Positions 16,940-25,886 of a stretch of DNA of 64,000 bases are shown one piece after another. Made by a program: the position numbers and the translations under genes. The DNA comes from Ideonella_A sp031398385. Lineage in GTDB: Bacteria > Pseudomonadota > Gammaproteobacteria > Burkholderiales > Burkholderiaceae_C. The stretch covers positions 1-64,000 of the forward strand of contig JANNNE010000211.1 of assembly GCA_031398385.1 (NCBI GenBank), read 5' to 3'. The notes below the pieces were generated by a model that saw only the letters and a program-made list of their open reading frames with translations, searched no databases and had not been told where the DNA came from. How positions within the stretch are numbered: position 1 is the first letter of the stretch; each line of letters starts with the position of its first letter.

Positions 16940-19156
16940 TCAGAAATCGGTGATCCGGACTTCATCCGGATTGCTGTGGATGTCGATCACGCGGCAATCG
17001 CTGCACATCTTCAGCCGCTCGGCTGCCGCGCCTGAAAACATCGAATGACCGGCCAGCTTGCCGATCATCGACTGCACCGCCTGCAGCGTGCCGAAGGGCT
17101 TGCTGCAGCGGATGCATCGATATGGCTCGGCCTCGTTGAGCACCCGCGTGGCCTTGCGTGCCTTGCCGCCATCGGCCAGCAGCAGCCGCGGCTCCAGCGT
17201 GATCGCCGCTTCGGGGCAGGTGGTGGCGCACAGTCCGCACTGCACACAGTTCTTCTCGATGAAGCGCAGCTGCGGCTTGTCCGGGTTGTCGGCCAGCGCC
17301 GCTTCGGGGCAAGCGCCGACACAACTCAGGCACATCGTGCATTTGTCGGTATCGACCAGCAGGCTGCCGAACGGGCTGACCGGCCGCCCGGATCCGCCCG
17401 GCAACGCAATCACGTCGGGCCGCAGCTGCGCCTGGTTCAGCAGGTGGTCGATCGCCAGATCCAGGGTTGCGCGCTTGTCGGTCTGCACGCTGAACGTGCC
17501 GGGCTGGGCAACCGACTGCGCGGGCGGCTTTCGCAGGCTGGCATCGAGCAACTTCAGATCCGGCGCCGAGACGATGCGCAAATGTTCACCGGCGTAACCA
17601 AGACCCTGCAGGATGGCCTCGGCAACCGACATCTGTTCGGCCACCGCAGCCCGGTATTGCGGCGCCTCTTCATCCGTCATCAGGATCCAGAACTGCGAAG
17701 CGCCATACGCAATCGCCGACAGCCACAGGTCGATGCCGACCGACGCCGTGTGCCAGACGTCGAGCGGCAGCACGCGCAATGGCAAGCCGCGCACCGACTG
17801 GTCACTGCGCGCCGCGCGCCCCAAGGCCGACAAGCGGTCGGCACCGGCCTGCTGGCTGTGCAGCAATACGACCGCATCCTTGCCGCCAGCGCGCGCATAG
17901 GTCGACAACAGGGTGCGGATGCGGCGGCCCTGTTCGGACGTCCGCGGGGTTGCATACGACAGTGCGCCACTCGGGCACACGGTGGTGCAGGCGCCGCAGC
18001 CGACACACAGGTGCGGCTCGACGATGATGCCGCCCGGCGGATCACCAGCGGTTTGTGCCGGGCCGGTGATGCGGCCCTTCAGCGAGGCATCACTGCGGAT
18101 CGCCTCCGCTGAACAGACGTCGATGCAGGCACGGCATCCGATGGTCTGGTTGCGGCTGTGGGCGCAGATCTTCGCCTTGTACTGGAAGAACTTCGGCTTC
18201 TCGAATTCACCCACCCAGTCGCGCAGTTTCAGCACCGCGGCGAACAGGCTGCCGCTGTCGGCTGCATCGGCCACATGCAGATAACCCTGGGGCGGCTGGT
18301 GCATGCCGAACCAGGCCTGCGGGCCCAGATCGAGCACCAGATCGAACTGTTCGCTCTGCTGCTGCGGAGCACGCTGGAAATCGATCGCACCCGCTGCGTC
18401 ACAGGCCGCAACACAATCGCGGTGGCTTTTGCACAGCGTGAGGTCGATCTGGTAGCTGAAATCGATCGCGTTCTCGGGGCAGACATCGATGCAAGCGTTG
18501 CAACGGGTGCACAGGTCCAGATCGATCGGATTGCCGCTGGTCCATTTGACCTGGAACGCCCCGAGCCAGCCGCTGATCGAATCGATGCGCCCGGCGTGGA
18601 CCGGCATGTCACGCTGCTGAGCCAGACGGCCGCCGACGCTCGGCAGCAGGACGGACACATCGAGCCGGTCCGCAAGCAGGCTCGCTGCGCGTTGCGCATG
18701 GTCGGCGCTGCCGATCACCAACACCCGACCCGCCGACTGGTACGACACCGTCGGCACCGGCTCCGGATCGGGCAGCTGCGCCGCCGCGATCAGGGCAGCG
18801 ATTTTCGGCGTCAGGCGGGCCGCCGAGCCGGCCACTTGCGGCAGCGCATCGCGACTCCAGCCAGCGGCCTCGCGGATGTTGACGAAACGGATCGGACGCT
18901 CGGCCACGCCAGGCGCGCCCTCGGTCTGTTCGTTCAATTCCAGGAACAGTCGACTCTCCTGGGTGCACGCCACCAGCAGATCGTCACCCTCCTTGGCTGC
19001 GCGCTGGAACGAGCCGGCTTCGCGCCGACACAAGGTGGTGTGGACCAGCTGCGCGCCGTCGCCGCCGTCAGGATTCTGCGGGCTGGTCAGGGCCCGGGCC
19101 AGCGCCGGACCGTCGAGTGCCATCGTCTGGTTGCAGTTGCAGATCAGGGTCTTCAT
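16940..19156 (-). CDS. Poly-[4Fe-4S] ferredoxin-like protein, FDH accessory
   Basis: 738 residues. At least four classic CxxCxxCxxxCP motifs are visible: CTRCNACIDVCP, CVGCGACTTVCP, CTMCLSCVGACP and CVQCGLCATTCP. Further cysteine sets occur (CKSHRDCVAAC, CRACIDVC and C-terminal CIRC/CSDC). The N-terminus (MKTLICNCNQTM) has its own Cys pair. There is no signal peptide, so it should be cytoplasmic. In related bacteria such genes sit with TorD-like, DUF3306 and DUF3305 genes beside formate dehydrogenase; a role in electron supply or cofactor maturation is inferred. Its start overlaps the end of the DUF3306 gene by 89 nt. Confidence 0.85.
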   Translation of the reverse strand: MKTLICNCNQTMALDGPALARALTSPQNPDGGDGAQLVHTTLCRREAGSFQRAAKEGDDLLVACTQESRLFLELNEQTEGAPGVAERPIRFVNIREAAGWSRDALPQVAGSAARLTPKIAALIAAAQLPDPEPVPTVSYQSAGRVLVIGSADHAQRAASLLADRLDVSVLLPSVGGRLAQQRDMPVHAGRIDSISGWLGAFQVKWTSGNPIDLDLCTRCNACIDVCPENAIDFSYQIDLTLCKSHRDCVAACDAAGAIDFQRAPQQQSEQFDLVLDLGPQAWFGMHQPPQGYLHVADAADSGSLFAAVLKLRDWVGEFEKPKFFQYKAKICAHSRNQTIGCRACIDVCSAEAIRSDASLKGRITGPAQTAGDPPGGIIVEPHLCVGCGACTTVCPSGALSYATPRTSEQGRRIRTLLSTYARAGGKDAVVLLHSQQAGADRLSALGRAARSDQSVRGLPLRVLPLDVWHTASVGIDLWLSAIAYGASQFWILMTDEEAPQYRAAVAEQMSVAEAILQGLGYAGEHLRIVSAPDLKLLDASLRKPPAQSVAQPGTFSVQTDKRATLDLAIDHLLNQAQLRPDVIALPGGSGRPVSPFGSLLVDTDKCTMCLSCVGACPEAALADNPDKPQLRFIEKNCVQCGLCATTCPEAAITLEPRLLLADGGKARKATRVLNEAEPYRCIRCSKPFGTLQAVQSMIGKLAGHSMFSGAAAERLKMCSDCRVIDIHSNPDEVRITDF

Positions 19157-19787
19157 CGGGGCTTGTCTCGGATACCGGCAATGGCGGGTTGTTATCGGAT
19201 GCAGAAGGCTCGGGCGACCCCGCTTCGACGAGCGTGCCGCCGGATGCGCGCTGGCGCTCGCGTTCTGCTTGTGCGGCCTCTTCGGCTTCTTCGTGATCGA
19301 ACAGCCCGAGCGACTTGGACTGCGTCATGCGGCGCAACATCGCCATCGGGATCGGATCGGGGATGCCGTAGTCGTCGATGTAGATGTCGAGTCCGTCCAT
19401 CACGTTGTAGTGCGGATCGGTGAACAGCTTTTTCATCGCGGCGTTTCGCACCGTGGGGTCGACGCCCGGCGCAACGAAGCGCGCGTAGCTGTCTTCGCGG
19501 GTGAGCAGCGCGACATCGGCCAAGGTGGGCGGCGGTGGCGCCTGCGCAGCTTCGACGACGTCTGCCCGAGGATCCGCAGCCGGCGACAAAACCGTTGCTG
19601 CCCGATCTGCGCCGCCCTGCTGATCAGCCCCGCGCATCGGGGGCGCGTTCGGTCGCGCCACTTCGGCAGGCACTATCGTTGCGGTGGGCCTGGCCGGCGC
19701 TTCGTCGGTCACGCTGTCCGGGTTGCGACCCGATTTCAGATCGGCCTTTCGGCGCGACCAGCGGGCCAGAAAATGGTCGTCGCTCAT
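19068..19787 (-). CDS. DUF3306 family protein
   Basis: 239 residues from the ATG at 19787, which overlaps the DUF3305 stop (ATGA). The frame is open further upstream, but only as a shadow of DUF3305. The N-terminus FLARWSRRK is typical of DUF3306, and a conserved central block (residues about 90-155) contains the sequence VDPTVRNAAMKKLFTDPHYNVMDGLDIYIDDY in part. The rest is low-complexity, acidic and Pro-rich. No function is established. Its constant company is DUF3305, a poly-ferredoxin, a TorD-like chaperone and formate dehydrogenase. Confidence 0.85.
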   Translation of the reverse strand: MSDDHFLARWSRRKADLKSGRNPDSVTDEAPARPTATIVPAEVARPNAPPMRGADQQGGADRAATVLSPAADPRADVVEAAQAPPPPTLADVALLTREDSYARFVAPGVDPTVRNAAMKKLFTDPHYNVMDGLDIYIDDYGIPDPIPMAMLRRMTQSKSLGLFDHEEAEEAAQAERERQRASGGTLVEAGSPEPSASDNNPPLPVSETSPDEDPDLQLQPDDGTRRSGAGPGPDQPAES

Positions 19788-20272
19788 TGGCGTTGATCGG
19801 GCGACAGGAACGAGGCCGGCCGCTTGCGCTTCTTCGGCTCGGGCCGATAGTTGGCATCGGTATAGGCCTGCAGCCATTGCGCCAGCTCGGGCGGCAGCGG
19901 CACGTTGTCGACGCGTTCCTGGGCATCGAGCCAACGCCCGGCCTCGTTGTACGACAGGCTGACCGCTTCGGGCCAGGCCCGCGCTGGGTCGGTATCGTCG
20001 AGCCGCCACATCACGAACCAGACCGGCGCGCCGGAGCTCAGGTTCAGAAAATAGCCTTCGGCCTGATCGGCAAACAATTCGAGCTCGAAGCCCGGGTACA
20101 AGGTCTGCGCAAAACGCCCGTCGTCGCGCAGCAGGCGCGGCGAATCACCGAAGGCCGGCTCGGATGCAATCACGTCGATCAGCTTGAAACGCCAGTCTTC
20201 CCAGCGGTTCGGGCTGGCCTCGCGCTCCATCACGACGGCCACGGCGATTGACGGGCGGCGTTGCTCGGTCAT
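19784..20272 (-). CDS. DUF3305 family protein
   Basis: 162 residues. It matches DUF3305: an N-terminal VAVVMEREASPNRWEDWRFKLIDV, a central YPGFELELFADQAEGYFLNLSSGAPVWFV (in part) and a conserved EAVSLSYNEAGRWLDAQERVDNVPLP block. The C-terminal 30 residues are basic (KKRKRP). It is predicted cytoplasmic and of unknown function, encoded 7 nt after apbC and overlapping DUF3306 by 4 nt. The tight spacing says these genes are one transcription unit. Confidence 0.88.
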   Translation of the reverse strand: MTEQRRPSIAVAVVMEREASPNRWEDWRFKLIDVIASEPAFGDSPRLLRDDGRFAQTLYPGFELELFADQAEGYFLNLSSGAPVWFVMWRLDDTDPARAWPEAVSLSYNEAGRWLDAQERVDNVPLPPELAQWLQAYTDANYRPEPKKRKRPASFLSPDQRQ

Positions 20273-20279
20273 GGCCGAC

Positions 20280-21371
20280 TCAGGTGTCCTTGGAAATGTT
20301 GATGGTCGGAAAGCGTGTCGAGTAGTCTTTTGCGCGCTGCGAAATCTTCACCGCCACCTGCCGCGCCACCGCCTTGTACAGACCAGCGATCTCGCCATCG
20401 GGGTCGCTGACGACGGTCGGTCTGCCGTTGTCGGTCTGGACCCGGATCGACAGGTTCAGCGGCAGTGCGCCGAGGTAGTCCATCTCGTATTCGGCGGCCA
20501 TCCGCTTGCCGCCATCCTGGCCGAAGATGTGTTCGACATGGCCGCATTTCTCGCAGACATGAACCGCCATGTTCTCGACGATGCCCAGGATCGGCACGCC
20601 GACCTTCTCGAACATCTTGATGCCCTTGCGTGCGTCGAGCAAGGCGATGTCCTGTGGCGTGGTGACGATCACCGCACCGGTCAGCGGCACGCGTTGGCTC
20701 AGCGTCAACTGGATGTCGCCAGTTCCGGGCGGCATGTCGACGATCAGGTAGTCGAGTTCGCCCCAGTTGGTCTGGCGCAGCAGCTGTTCCAGCGCCTGGG
20801 TCGCCATCGGGCCGCGCCAGATCATCGCCTGGTCCGGGTCGACCAGAAAACCGATCGAGATCACCTGAACGCCGAAGTTTTCCATCGGCTCCATCGATTT
20901 GCCGTCGCTCGACTCGGGGCGACCCTCGATGCCCATCATCATCGGCAGGCTGGGGCCGTAGATGTCGGCATCGAGAATGCCGACCGCAGCACCCTCGGCG
21001 GCCAACGCCAGCGCCAGATTGACGGCCGTCGTGCTCTTGCCGACACCGCCCTTGCCGGATGCAACGGCAACGATGTTCTTGACCTTCGGCAGCAGCTGCA
21101 CGCCGCGTTGAACCGCATGTGCAACCACGTTGGTGGCGAGGTTCGCACTCACATTCTCGACCCCCGCCACGCTTCGTGCCGCGCTGATCAGCGATTTGCG
21201 CAAGCCGGCAATCTGGCTTTTCGCGGGGTAGCCGAGTTCGACATCGAAAGCAACGTCGCCGCCGTCGACGCGCAGATTCTTCAACTGCCGCGTCGAAACG
21301 AAATCGCGTCCGGTATTCGGGTCGATGACCATCTTGAGCGCATCGAGCAGGTTTTGTTCATTGAGAGACAT
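20280..21371 (-). CDS. apbC: Mrp/ApbC-type Fe-S cluster carrier ATPase
   Basis: 363 residues. The N-terminal MIP18-like domain occupies about 1-80. A deviant Walker A GKGGVGKST lies at about 106-114, followed by PGTGDIQLTLSQ and the CEKC motif that can hold an Fe-S cluster between monomers. It delivers [4Fe-4S] clusters to apo-proteins. Here it is the first gene of an operon whose products include an Fe-S-rich protein, so dedicated service to formate dehydrogenase assembly is plausible. apbC beside metG is a common betaproteobacterial order; here a TRAP-transporter remnant lies between them. Confidence 0.93.
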   Translation of the reverse strand: MSLNEQNLLDALKMVIDPNTGRDFVSTRQLKNLRVDGGDVAFDVELGYPAKSQIAGLRKSLISAARSVAGVENVSANLATNVVAHAVQRGVQLLPKVKNIVAVASGKGGVGKSTTAVNLALALAAEGAAVGILDADIYGPSLPMMMGIEGRPESSDGKSMEPMENFGVQVISIGFLVDPDQAMIWRGPMATQALEQLLRQTNWGELDYLIVDMPPGTGDIQLTLSQRVPLTGAVIVTTPQDIALLDARKGIKMFEKVGVPILGIVENMAVHVCEKCGHVEHIFGQDGGKRMAAEYEMDYLGALPLNLSIRVQTDNGRPTVVSDPDGEIAGLYKAVARQVAVKISQRAKDYSTRFPTINISKDT

Positions 21372-21418
21372 GGAATGGCGTCGCGGTTATCGGAAGCGGG
21401 ACTTCTGAGTTTAGCGGG

Positions 21419-22024
21419 ATGGCAATACGATGCGGCGCGCAGGGCATACGGGAAGCACCCGCTTCAACGCGGCGCGCCGAAGGCAATGCCCTGCTGGCTT
21501 GCGTGCTTCGATACGTCTTCAATTCGGGGTTCACCTGGGCGCTAGAACTCACGACCATCTTCTTCGCTGCGATGATTTTCGTCGGCATCTCGTACCGCGT
21601 ACGGATCGGTGCACACATCGGCGTCGATGCCCTCGTCAGCCGGCTCCCACCGGTCGCGCGCGGCGCCGGCATAGCGCCGTGGATGTTCCTGCTGGTGGTC
21701 AACTTCATCTTGCTGATGGCCGGCAACTTCATGGAGCCGACCGGCATCATCCTGATCCTGGCGCCGATCTTCTTCCCGATCGCCACCGAACTGGGCATCG
21801 ACCCGATCCACCTGGGAATCATCATGGTGGTCAACATGGAGATCGGAATGATCACGCCGCCGGTGGGGCTCAACCTGTTCGTCACCAGCGGCATCACGGG
21901 GATGAACCTGGTGCAGGTCACCAAGGCCGCATTGCCGTGGTTGTCGGTGCTGCTGATCTTCCTGGTGCTGGTCACCTACATCCCGCAAATCAGCCTGTTC
22001 CTGCCGAACCTGCTGTTCAATTGA
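21419..22024 (+). pseudogene. DctQ-DctM deletion remnant (TRAP transporter)
   Basis: 201 codons. Residues about 28-82 match the middle of a TRAP small permease DctQ (LRYVFNSGFTWALELT, VRIGAHIGVDALVSRLPP). From about residue 86 the sequence is the C-terminal end of the large permease DctM (NFMEPTGIILILAPIFFPIA, MEIGMITPPVGLNLFVTS). The end of DctQ and the first two thirds of DctM are missing, apparently through an in-frame internal deletion, and no dctP is present. The first 25 codons look like random GC-rich sequence. I regard it as a non-functional remnant, although the frame is intact and a membrane peptide could still be made. Confidence 0.8.
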
Positions 22025-22054
22025 CACCGTTGCGGGAGCCGCTCCGCGGCCGCC

Positions 22055-22083
22055 TCTGAACCGGGCGGCGCTCCACCTAGAAT
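22055..22083 (+). promoter_or_regulatory. Possible sigma-70 promoter of metG
   Basis: TAGAAT at 22078-22083 is a good -10 box (5 of 6 to consensus). A weak CTGAAC lies 16 bp upstream as the -35. It sits about 70 bp before metG, in the 126-bp gap after the TRAP remnant. The -35 is poor, so confidence is low. Confidence 0.3.
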
Positions 22084-22150
22084 CATCCACCGGCCGCGCG
22101 CCGGTCGATTTCATTCAGCTATTTGGCGCCGTGAGCGCCCGCCTTGCATC

Positions 22151-24193
22151 ATGAGCCGCCAGATATTCGCCACCACCGCCCTGCCCTACGCCAACGCGCC
22201 GTTTCATATCGGGCACATGATGGAGTACATCCAGGCTGACATCTGGGTGCGGTTCCAGCGGATGTCGGGTCATGAGGTCCACTTTGTCTGCGCCGATGAC
22301 GCCCACGGCGCGCCGATCATGATCGCCGCCGAAAAAGTCGGCAAGACACCGCAGCAATTCGTCGGCGAAATCGCCGCCGGCCGCAAGGCCTACCTGGACG
22401 GCTTCCACATCGCGTTCGACAACTGGCACTCGACCGATGCGCCCGAAAATCACGAGATGGCGCGCGACATCTATTGCACGCTGCGCCGCGAAGGCCTGAT
22501 TTCCGAACGCACGATCGAGCAGTTCTATGACCCGGTCAAGGGCATGTTCCTGCCCGACCGCTACATCAAGGGCGAATGCCCGCGCTGCGGCGCAAAAGAC
22601 CAGAACGGCGATTCGTGCGAAGTCTGCGGCGCGGTCTATTCGCCGACCGAACTGAAGAACCCGTACTCGGCGTTGAGCGGCGCGACACCGGTGCTCAAAA
22701 GCAGCGCGCACCACTTCTTCCTGCTCAGTTCCCGCCGTTGCATCGATCTGCTGGAGCAGTGGGTTCACGCGCCCGGACGCCTGCAGCCCGAGGTGCTGAA
22801 CAAGATCAAGGAATGGTTCGCGGTCGACGAACTCGGTCATGGCGGCCTCGCCGATTGGGACATCAGCCGCGATGCGCCGTATTTCGGCATCCGCATTCCC
22901 GATTCCGAAGACAAGTACTTCTATGTCTGGCTCGATGCGCCGGTCGGCTACCTGGCCTCGCTGAAAAACCTGTTCGACCGAGAAGGCCGCGACTACGACG
23001 CCTTCATGGCCGACCCGAAGACCGAACAGGTGCATTTCATCGGCAAGGACATTACCTATTTCCACACGCTGTTCTGGCCGGCGATGCTGCATTTCAGCGG
23101 CCGCAAGACGCCCGACCGCATCTTCGTGCACGGCTTCATCACCGTCAGCGGCGAAAAGATGAGCAAGAGCCGCGGCACCGGCATCTCGCCGCTCAAATAC
23201 CTCGAACTCGGCATGAACCCCGAGTGGCTGCGCTACTACTTCGCCACCAAGCTGAACGCCAAGGTCGAGGACATCGAGTTCAATCCGGACGATTTCATCG
23301 CGCGGGTCAACAGCGACCTGGTCGGCAAATACATCAACATCGCCAGCCGTGCGGCGGGCTTCCTGACCAAGCGCTTCGGCGGTCAGCTGGCGGCGCAAGC
23401 CGGCGCCGACGGACATGAGTTGCTGCAGGGAATGCGCGCTCAGGCGACGAGCATCGCCACGCTCTACGACGAACGCGAATTCGGCAAGGCGATGCGCGAG
23501 GTGATGCTGATGGCCGACCGGGTCAACGAGTACGTCGATCAACACAAGCCCTGGGAAATCGCCAAACACGCCGATCAGGGAGCGGCGCTGCAGGATGTCT
23601 GCAGCGTCTGCATCGAAGCCTTCCGGCTGCTGACCCTCTATCTGAAGCCGGTGATTCCGGCGTTGGCCGCGCAGGTTGAAGCTTTCCTCAACGTCGCCCC
23701 GCTGCAGTTCGACGACGCTCAGCGCAGCCTGGGTTCACACACCATCGGCAGCTACCAGCACCTGCTGCAACGCGTCGATCCCAAGCTGCTCGACGCCCTG
23801 TTCGAGCCACCGGCCCCGCCGAAGGCAACCCCCGGCGGCGAAGATCTGGCAGCCGAGATCAAGATCGACGATTTCAGCAAGGTCGATCTGCGCATCGCCA
23901 AGATCGTCGACTGCGAGGCGGTGGCCGGATCGGACAAGTTGCTGCGGCTGACACTCGATGTCGGCGAAGGCCGCTTGCGCAACGTCTTCTCGGGCATCAA
24001 GAGCGCCTATAAACCCGAAAACCTGGTCGGCAAGCTGACCGTGATGGTGGCCAATCTGGCACCGCGCAAGATGAAATTCGGCATCAGCGAGGGCATGGTG
24101 CTGGCCGCCAGCGATGCCGACGAGAAGAGCCATGCGGGCATCTTCATCCTCGAACCATCGCTCGGCGCACAACCCGGAATGCGCGTTCGCTGA
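22151..24193 (+). CDS. metG: Methionyl-tRNA synthetase
   Basis: 680 residues. It charges tRNA-Met with methionine. Class I signature FHIGH (about 18-22), a four-cysteine zinc knuckle (CPRC...CEVC) and KMSKS in the catalytic domain are all visible. The anticodon-binding helical domain follows. The C-terminal 110 residues are the tRNA-binding domain (EIKIDDFSKVDLRIAKIV) used for dimerisation. The length equals that of other proteobacterial MetG enzymes. The gene diverges from apbC, with the TRAP remnant in between. Confidence 0.97.
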   Translation: MSRQIFATTALPYANAPFHIGHMMEYIQADIWVRFQRMSGHEVHFVCADDAHGAPIMIAAEKVGKTPQQFVGEIAAGRKAYLDGFHIAFDNWHSTDAPENHEMARDIYCTLRREGLISERTIEQFYDPVKGMFLPDRYIKGECPRCGAKDQNGDSCEVCGAVYSPTELKNPYSALSGATPVLKSSAHHFFLLSSRRCIDLLEQWVHAPGRLQPEVLNKIKEWFAVDELGHGGLADWDISRDAPYFGIRIPDSEDKYFYVWLDAPVGYLASLKNLFDREGRDYDAFMADPKTEQVHFIGKDITYFHTLFWPAMLHFSGRKTPDRIFVHGFITVSGEKMSKSRGTGISPLKYLELGMNPEWLRYYFATKLNAKVEDIEFNPDDFIARVNSDLVGKYINIASRAAGFLTKRFGGQLAAQAGADGHELLQGMRAQATSIATLYDEREFGKAMREVMLMADRVNEYVDQHKPWEIAKHADQGAALQDVCSVCIEAFRLLTLYLKPVIPALAAQVEAFLNVAPLQFDDAQRSLGSHTIGSYQHLLQRVDPKLLDALFEPPAPPKATPGGEDLAAEIKIDDFSKVDLRIAKIVDCEAVAGSDKLLRLTLDVGEGRLRNVFSGIKSAYKPENLVGKLTVMVANLAPRKMKFGISEGMVLAASDADEKSHAGIFILEPSLGAQPGMRVR

Positions 24194-24208
24194 TCGCGAT
24201 GATCGCAG

Positions 24209-25876
24209 ATGACACCGCACAAGTTCCGGCCGCGTCTGCTTGACACATTGCCGGGATACCGGCGTGAGCATTTCGTTGCCGATCTGTCAGCCGGCATCAC
24301 GGTGGGCATCGTTGCCTTGCCGCTCGCGATGGCGTTTGCCATTGCCTCGGGCGTCAAGCCTGAACAGGGCATCTTCACGGCCATCGTAGCCGGCTTCCTG
24401 ATCTCGGCGCTCGGTGGCTCGAACGTGCAGATCGGCGGGCCCGCCGGGGCCTTCATCGTCATCGTCTACGGCATCGTCGAGCGGTACGGTCTGACCAACC
24501 TGTTGATTTCGACGGCGTTGTCCGGCGTGCTGCTGTTCGTCTTCGGCTTCTTCAAGCTCGGCGCGCTGATCCGCTACATCCCGGTGACGATCATCATCGG
24601 CTTCACCAACGGCATCGCGGTGCTGATCGCGCTGTCGCAGGTCAAGGATTTGTTCGGCCTGCAGATCGACAAGTTGCCGGCCGACTTTTTCACGCAGATC
24701 GGCACGCTGGCAAGCCACGCCGACAGCTTCAACCCCTGGGCGCTGCTGATCGGCATCGCTTGCCTGGCCATCGTGGTTGCCTGGCCCAAAGCCTATGCGG
24801 CACCCCAACTCGATGACGGACCACTGAGCCCGCGACAGCAGATCGCTCGTTTCGCGTCCAAAGTGCCTGGCACCATCGTTGCGCTGATCCTGGCCACCGG
24901 CGCTGCCATCGTTTTCAAGCTTCCGGTCGACACCATCGGGACGCGCTTCGGTGGCATTCCGCAAGGGCTGCCGGACTTGGCATTGCCGCCCTTCAGTTGG
25001 GCCAGCGCCAAGCAGTTGCTGATCCCCACCGTGACCATCGCCTTGCTAGGCGCAATCGAGTCGTTGCTCTGCGCGCGCGTGGCCGACAACCTGATCGACA
25101 CCCCGCGCCACGATCCCAACCAGGAGCTGATGGCCCAGGGTGTGGCCAACATGGTGGTGCCGTTCTTCGGCGGCATTCCGGCCACTGGAACGATTGCCCG
25201 CACGGTCACCAACGTGCGGTCCGGCGCATACAGTCCCGTTTCGGGCATCGTGCATTCGGCGACGCTGCTGCTGGTGATTCTGGTTGCCGCACCGCTGGCC
25301 GAGGATATTCCGCTGGCCGCACTGGCCGGAATCCTGTTGTTCGTTGCATGGAACATGGGCGAGTGGCGCGAATTCGCCCGGCTGCGCAAGTTCTCGTTCG
25401 CCTACCGAACGGTGTTGTTGGGAACCTTCGGCCTGACCGTGATCTTCGACCTGACGGTGGCCGTTCAGGTCGGGCTGATCCTCGCGTGTGTCTTCTTCAT
25501 CTACCGCATGAGCACGCTGTTTCGCATCGAACCGGCCGCTGACCCCGTCGCAGCTCCGGGCGTGCGCGTGTTGCGGTTTTATGGTGCGCTGTTCTTTGGC
25601 GCGGTTGCGAAGGCCGAGGCTGTCGCCGAGCAACTGCCCGACGGCACGCGGGCATTGGTGCTCGAAATGCATCGCCTGGTACTGATGGACTCATCGGGCC
25701 TCGATGCGCTCGAGCAATTGCACCGAACCCTGACCCGGCAGGGTGTTCGCTTGCTCTTGTGTGACCTGAACGAGCAGCCGATGGGGTTGATCCGGCGCTC
25801 GGGGTTTGCCGATATCCTCGGCCCGGCCAATCTACATGCCGATCTCACGGGTGCGCTGCGCGCGGCGTCCGACTGA
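24209..25876 (+). CDS. SulP-family inorganic anion transporter with STAS domain
   Basis: 555 residues. The SulP transport core (about 20-430) has the conserved ITVGIVALPLAMAFAIASG near the start and, further on, IGGPAGAF. A STAS domain (about 445-550) at the C-terminus contains LEMHRLVLMDSSGLDALEQL. Members move sulfate, bicarbonate, nitrate or other anions; this sequence does not settle which. The start lies 15 bp after metG, so it may be read through from the metG promoter. No carbonic anhydrase or sulfur gene is adjacent to hint at the substrate. Confidence 0.9.
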   Translation: MTPHKFRPRLLDTLPGYRREHFVADLSAGITVGIVALPLAMAFAIASGVKPEQGIFTAIVAGFLISALGGSNVQIGGPAGAFIVIVYGIVERYGLTNLLISTALSGVLLFVFGFFKLGALIRYIPVTIIIGFTNGIAVLIALSQVKDLFGLQIDKLPADFFTQIGTLASHADSFNPWALLIGIACLAIVVAWPKAYAAPQLDDGPLSPRQQIARFASKVPGTIVALILATGAAIVFKLPVDTIGTRFGGIPQGLPDLALPPFSWASAKQLLIPTVTIALLGAIESLLCARVADNLIDTPRHDPNQELMAQGVANMVVPFFGGIPATGTIARTVTNVRSGAYSPVSGIVHSATLLLVILVAAPLAEDIPLAALAGILLFVAWNMGEWREFARLRKFSFAYRTVLLGTFGLTVIFDLTVAVQVGLILACVFFIYRMSTLFRIEPAADPVAAPGVRVLRFYGALFFGAVAKAEAVAEQLPDGTRALVLEMHRLVLMDSSGLDALEQLHRTLTRQGVRLLLCDLNEQPMGLIRRSGFADILGPANLHADLTGALRAASD

Positions 25877-25886
25877 ACGACTTCGA

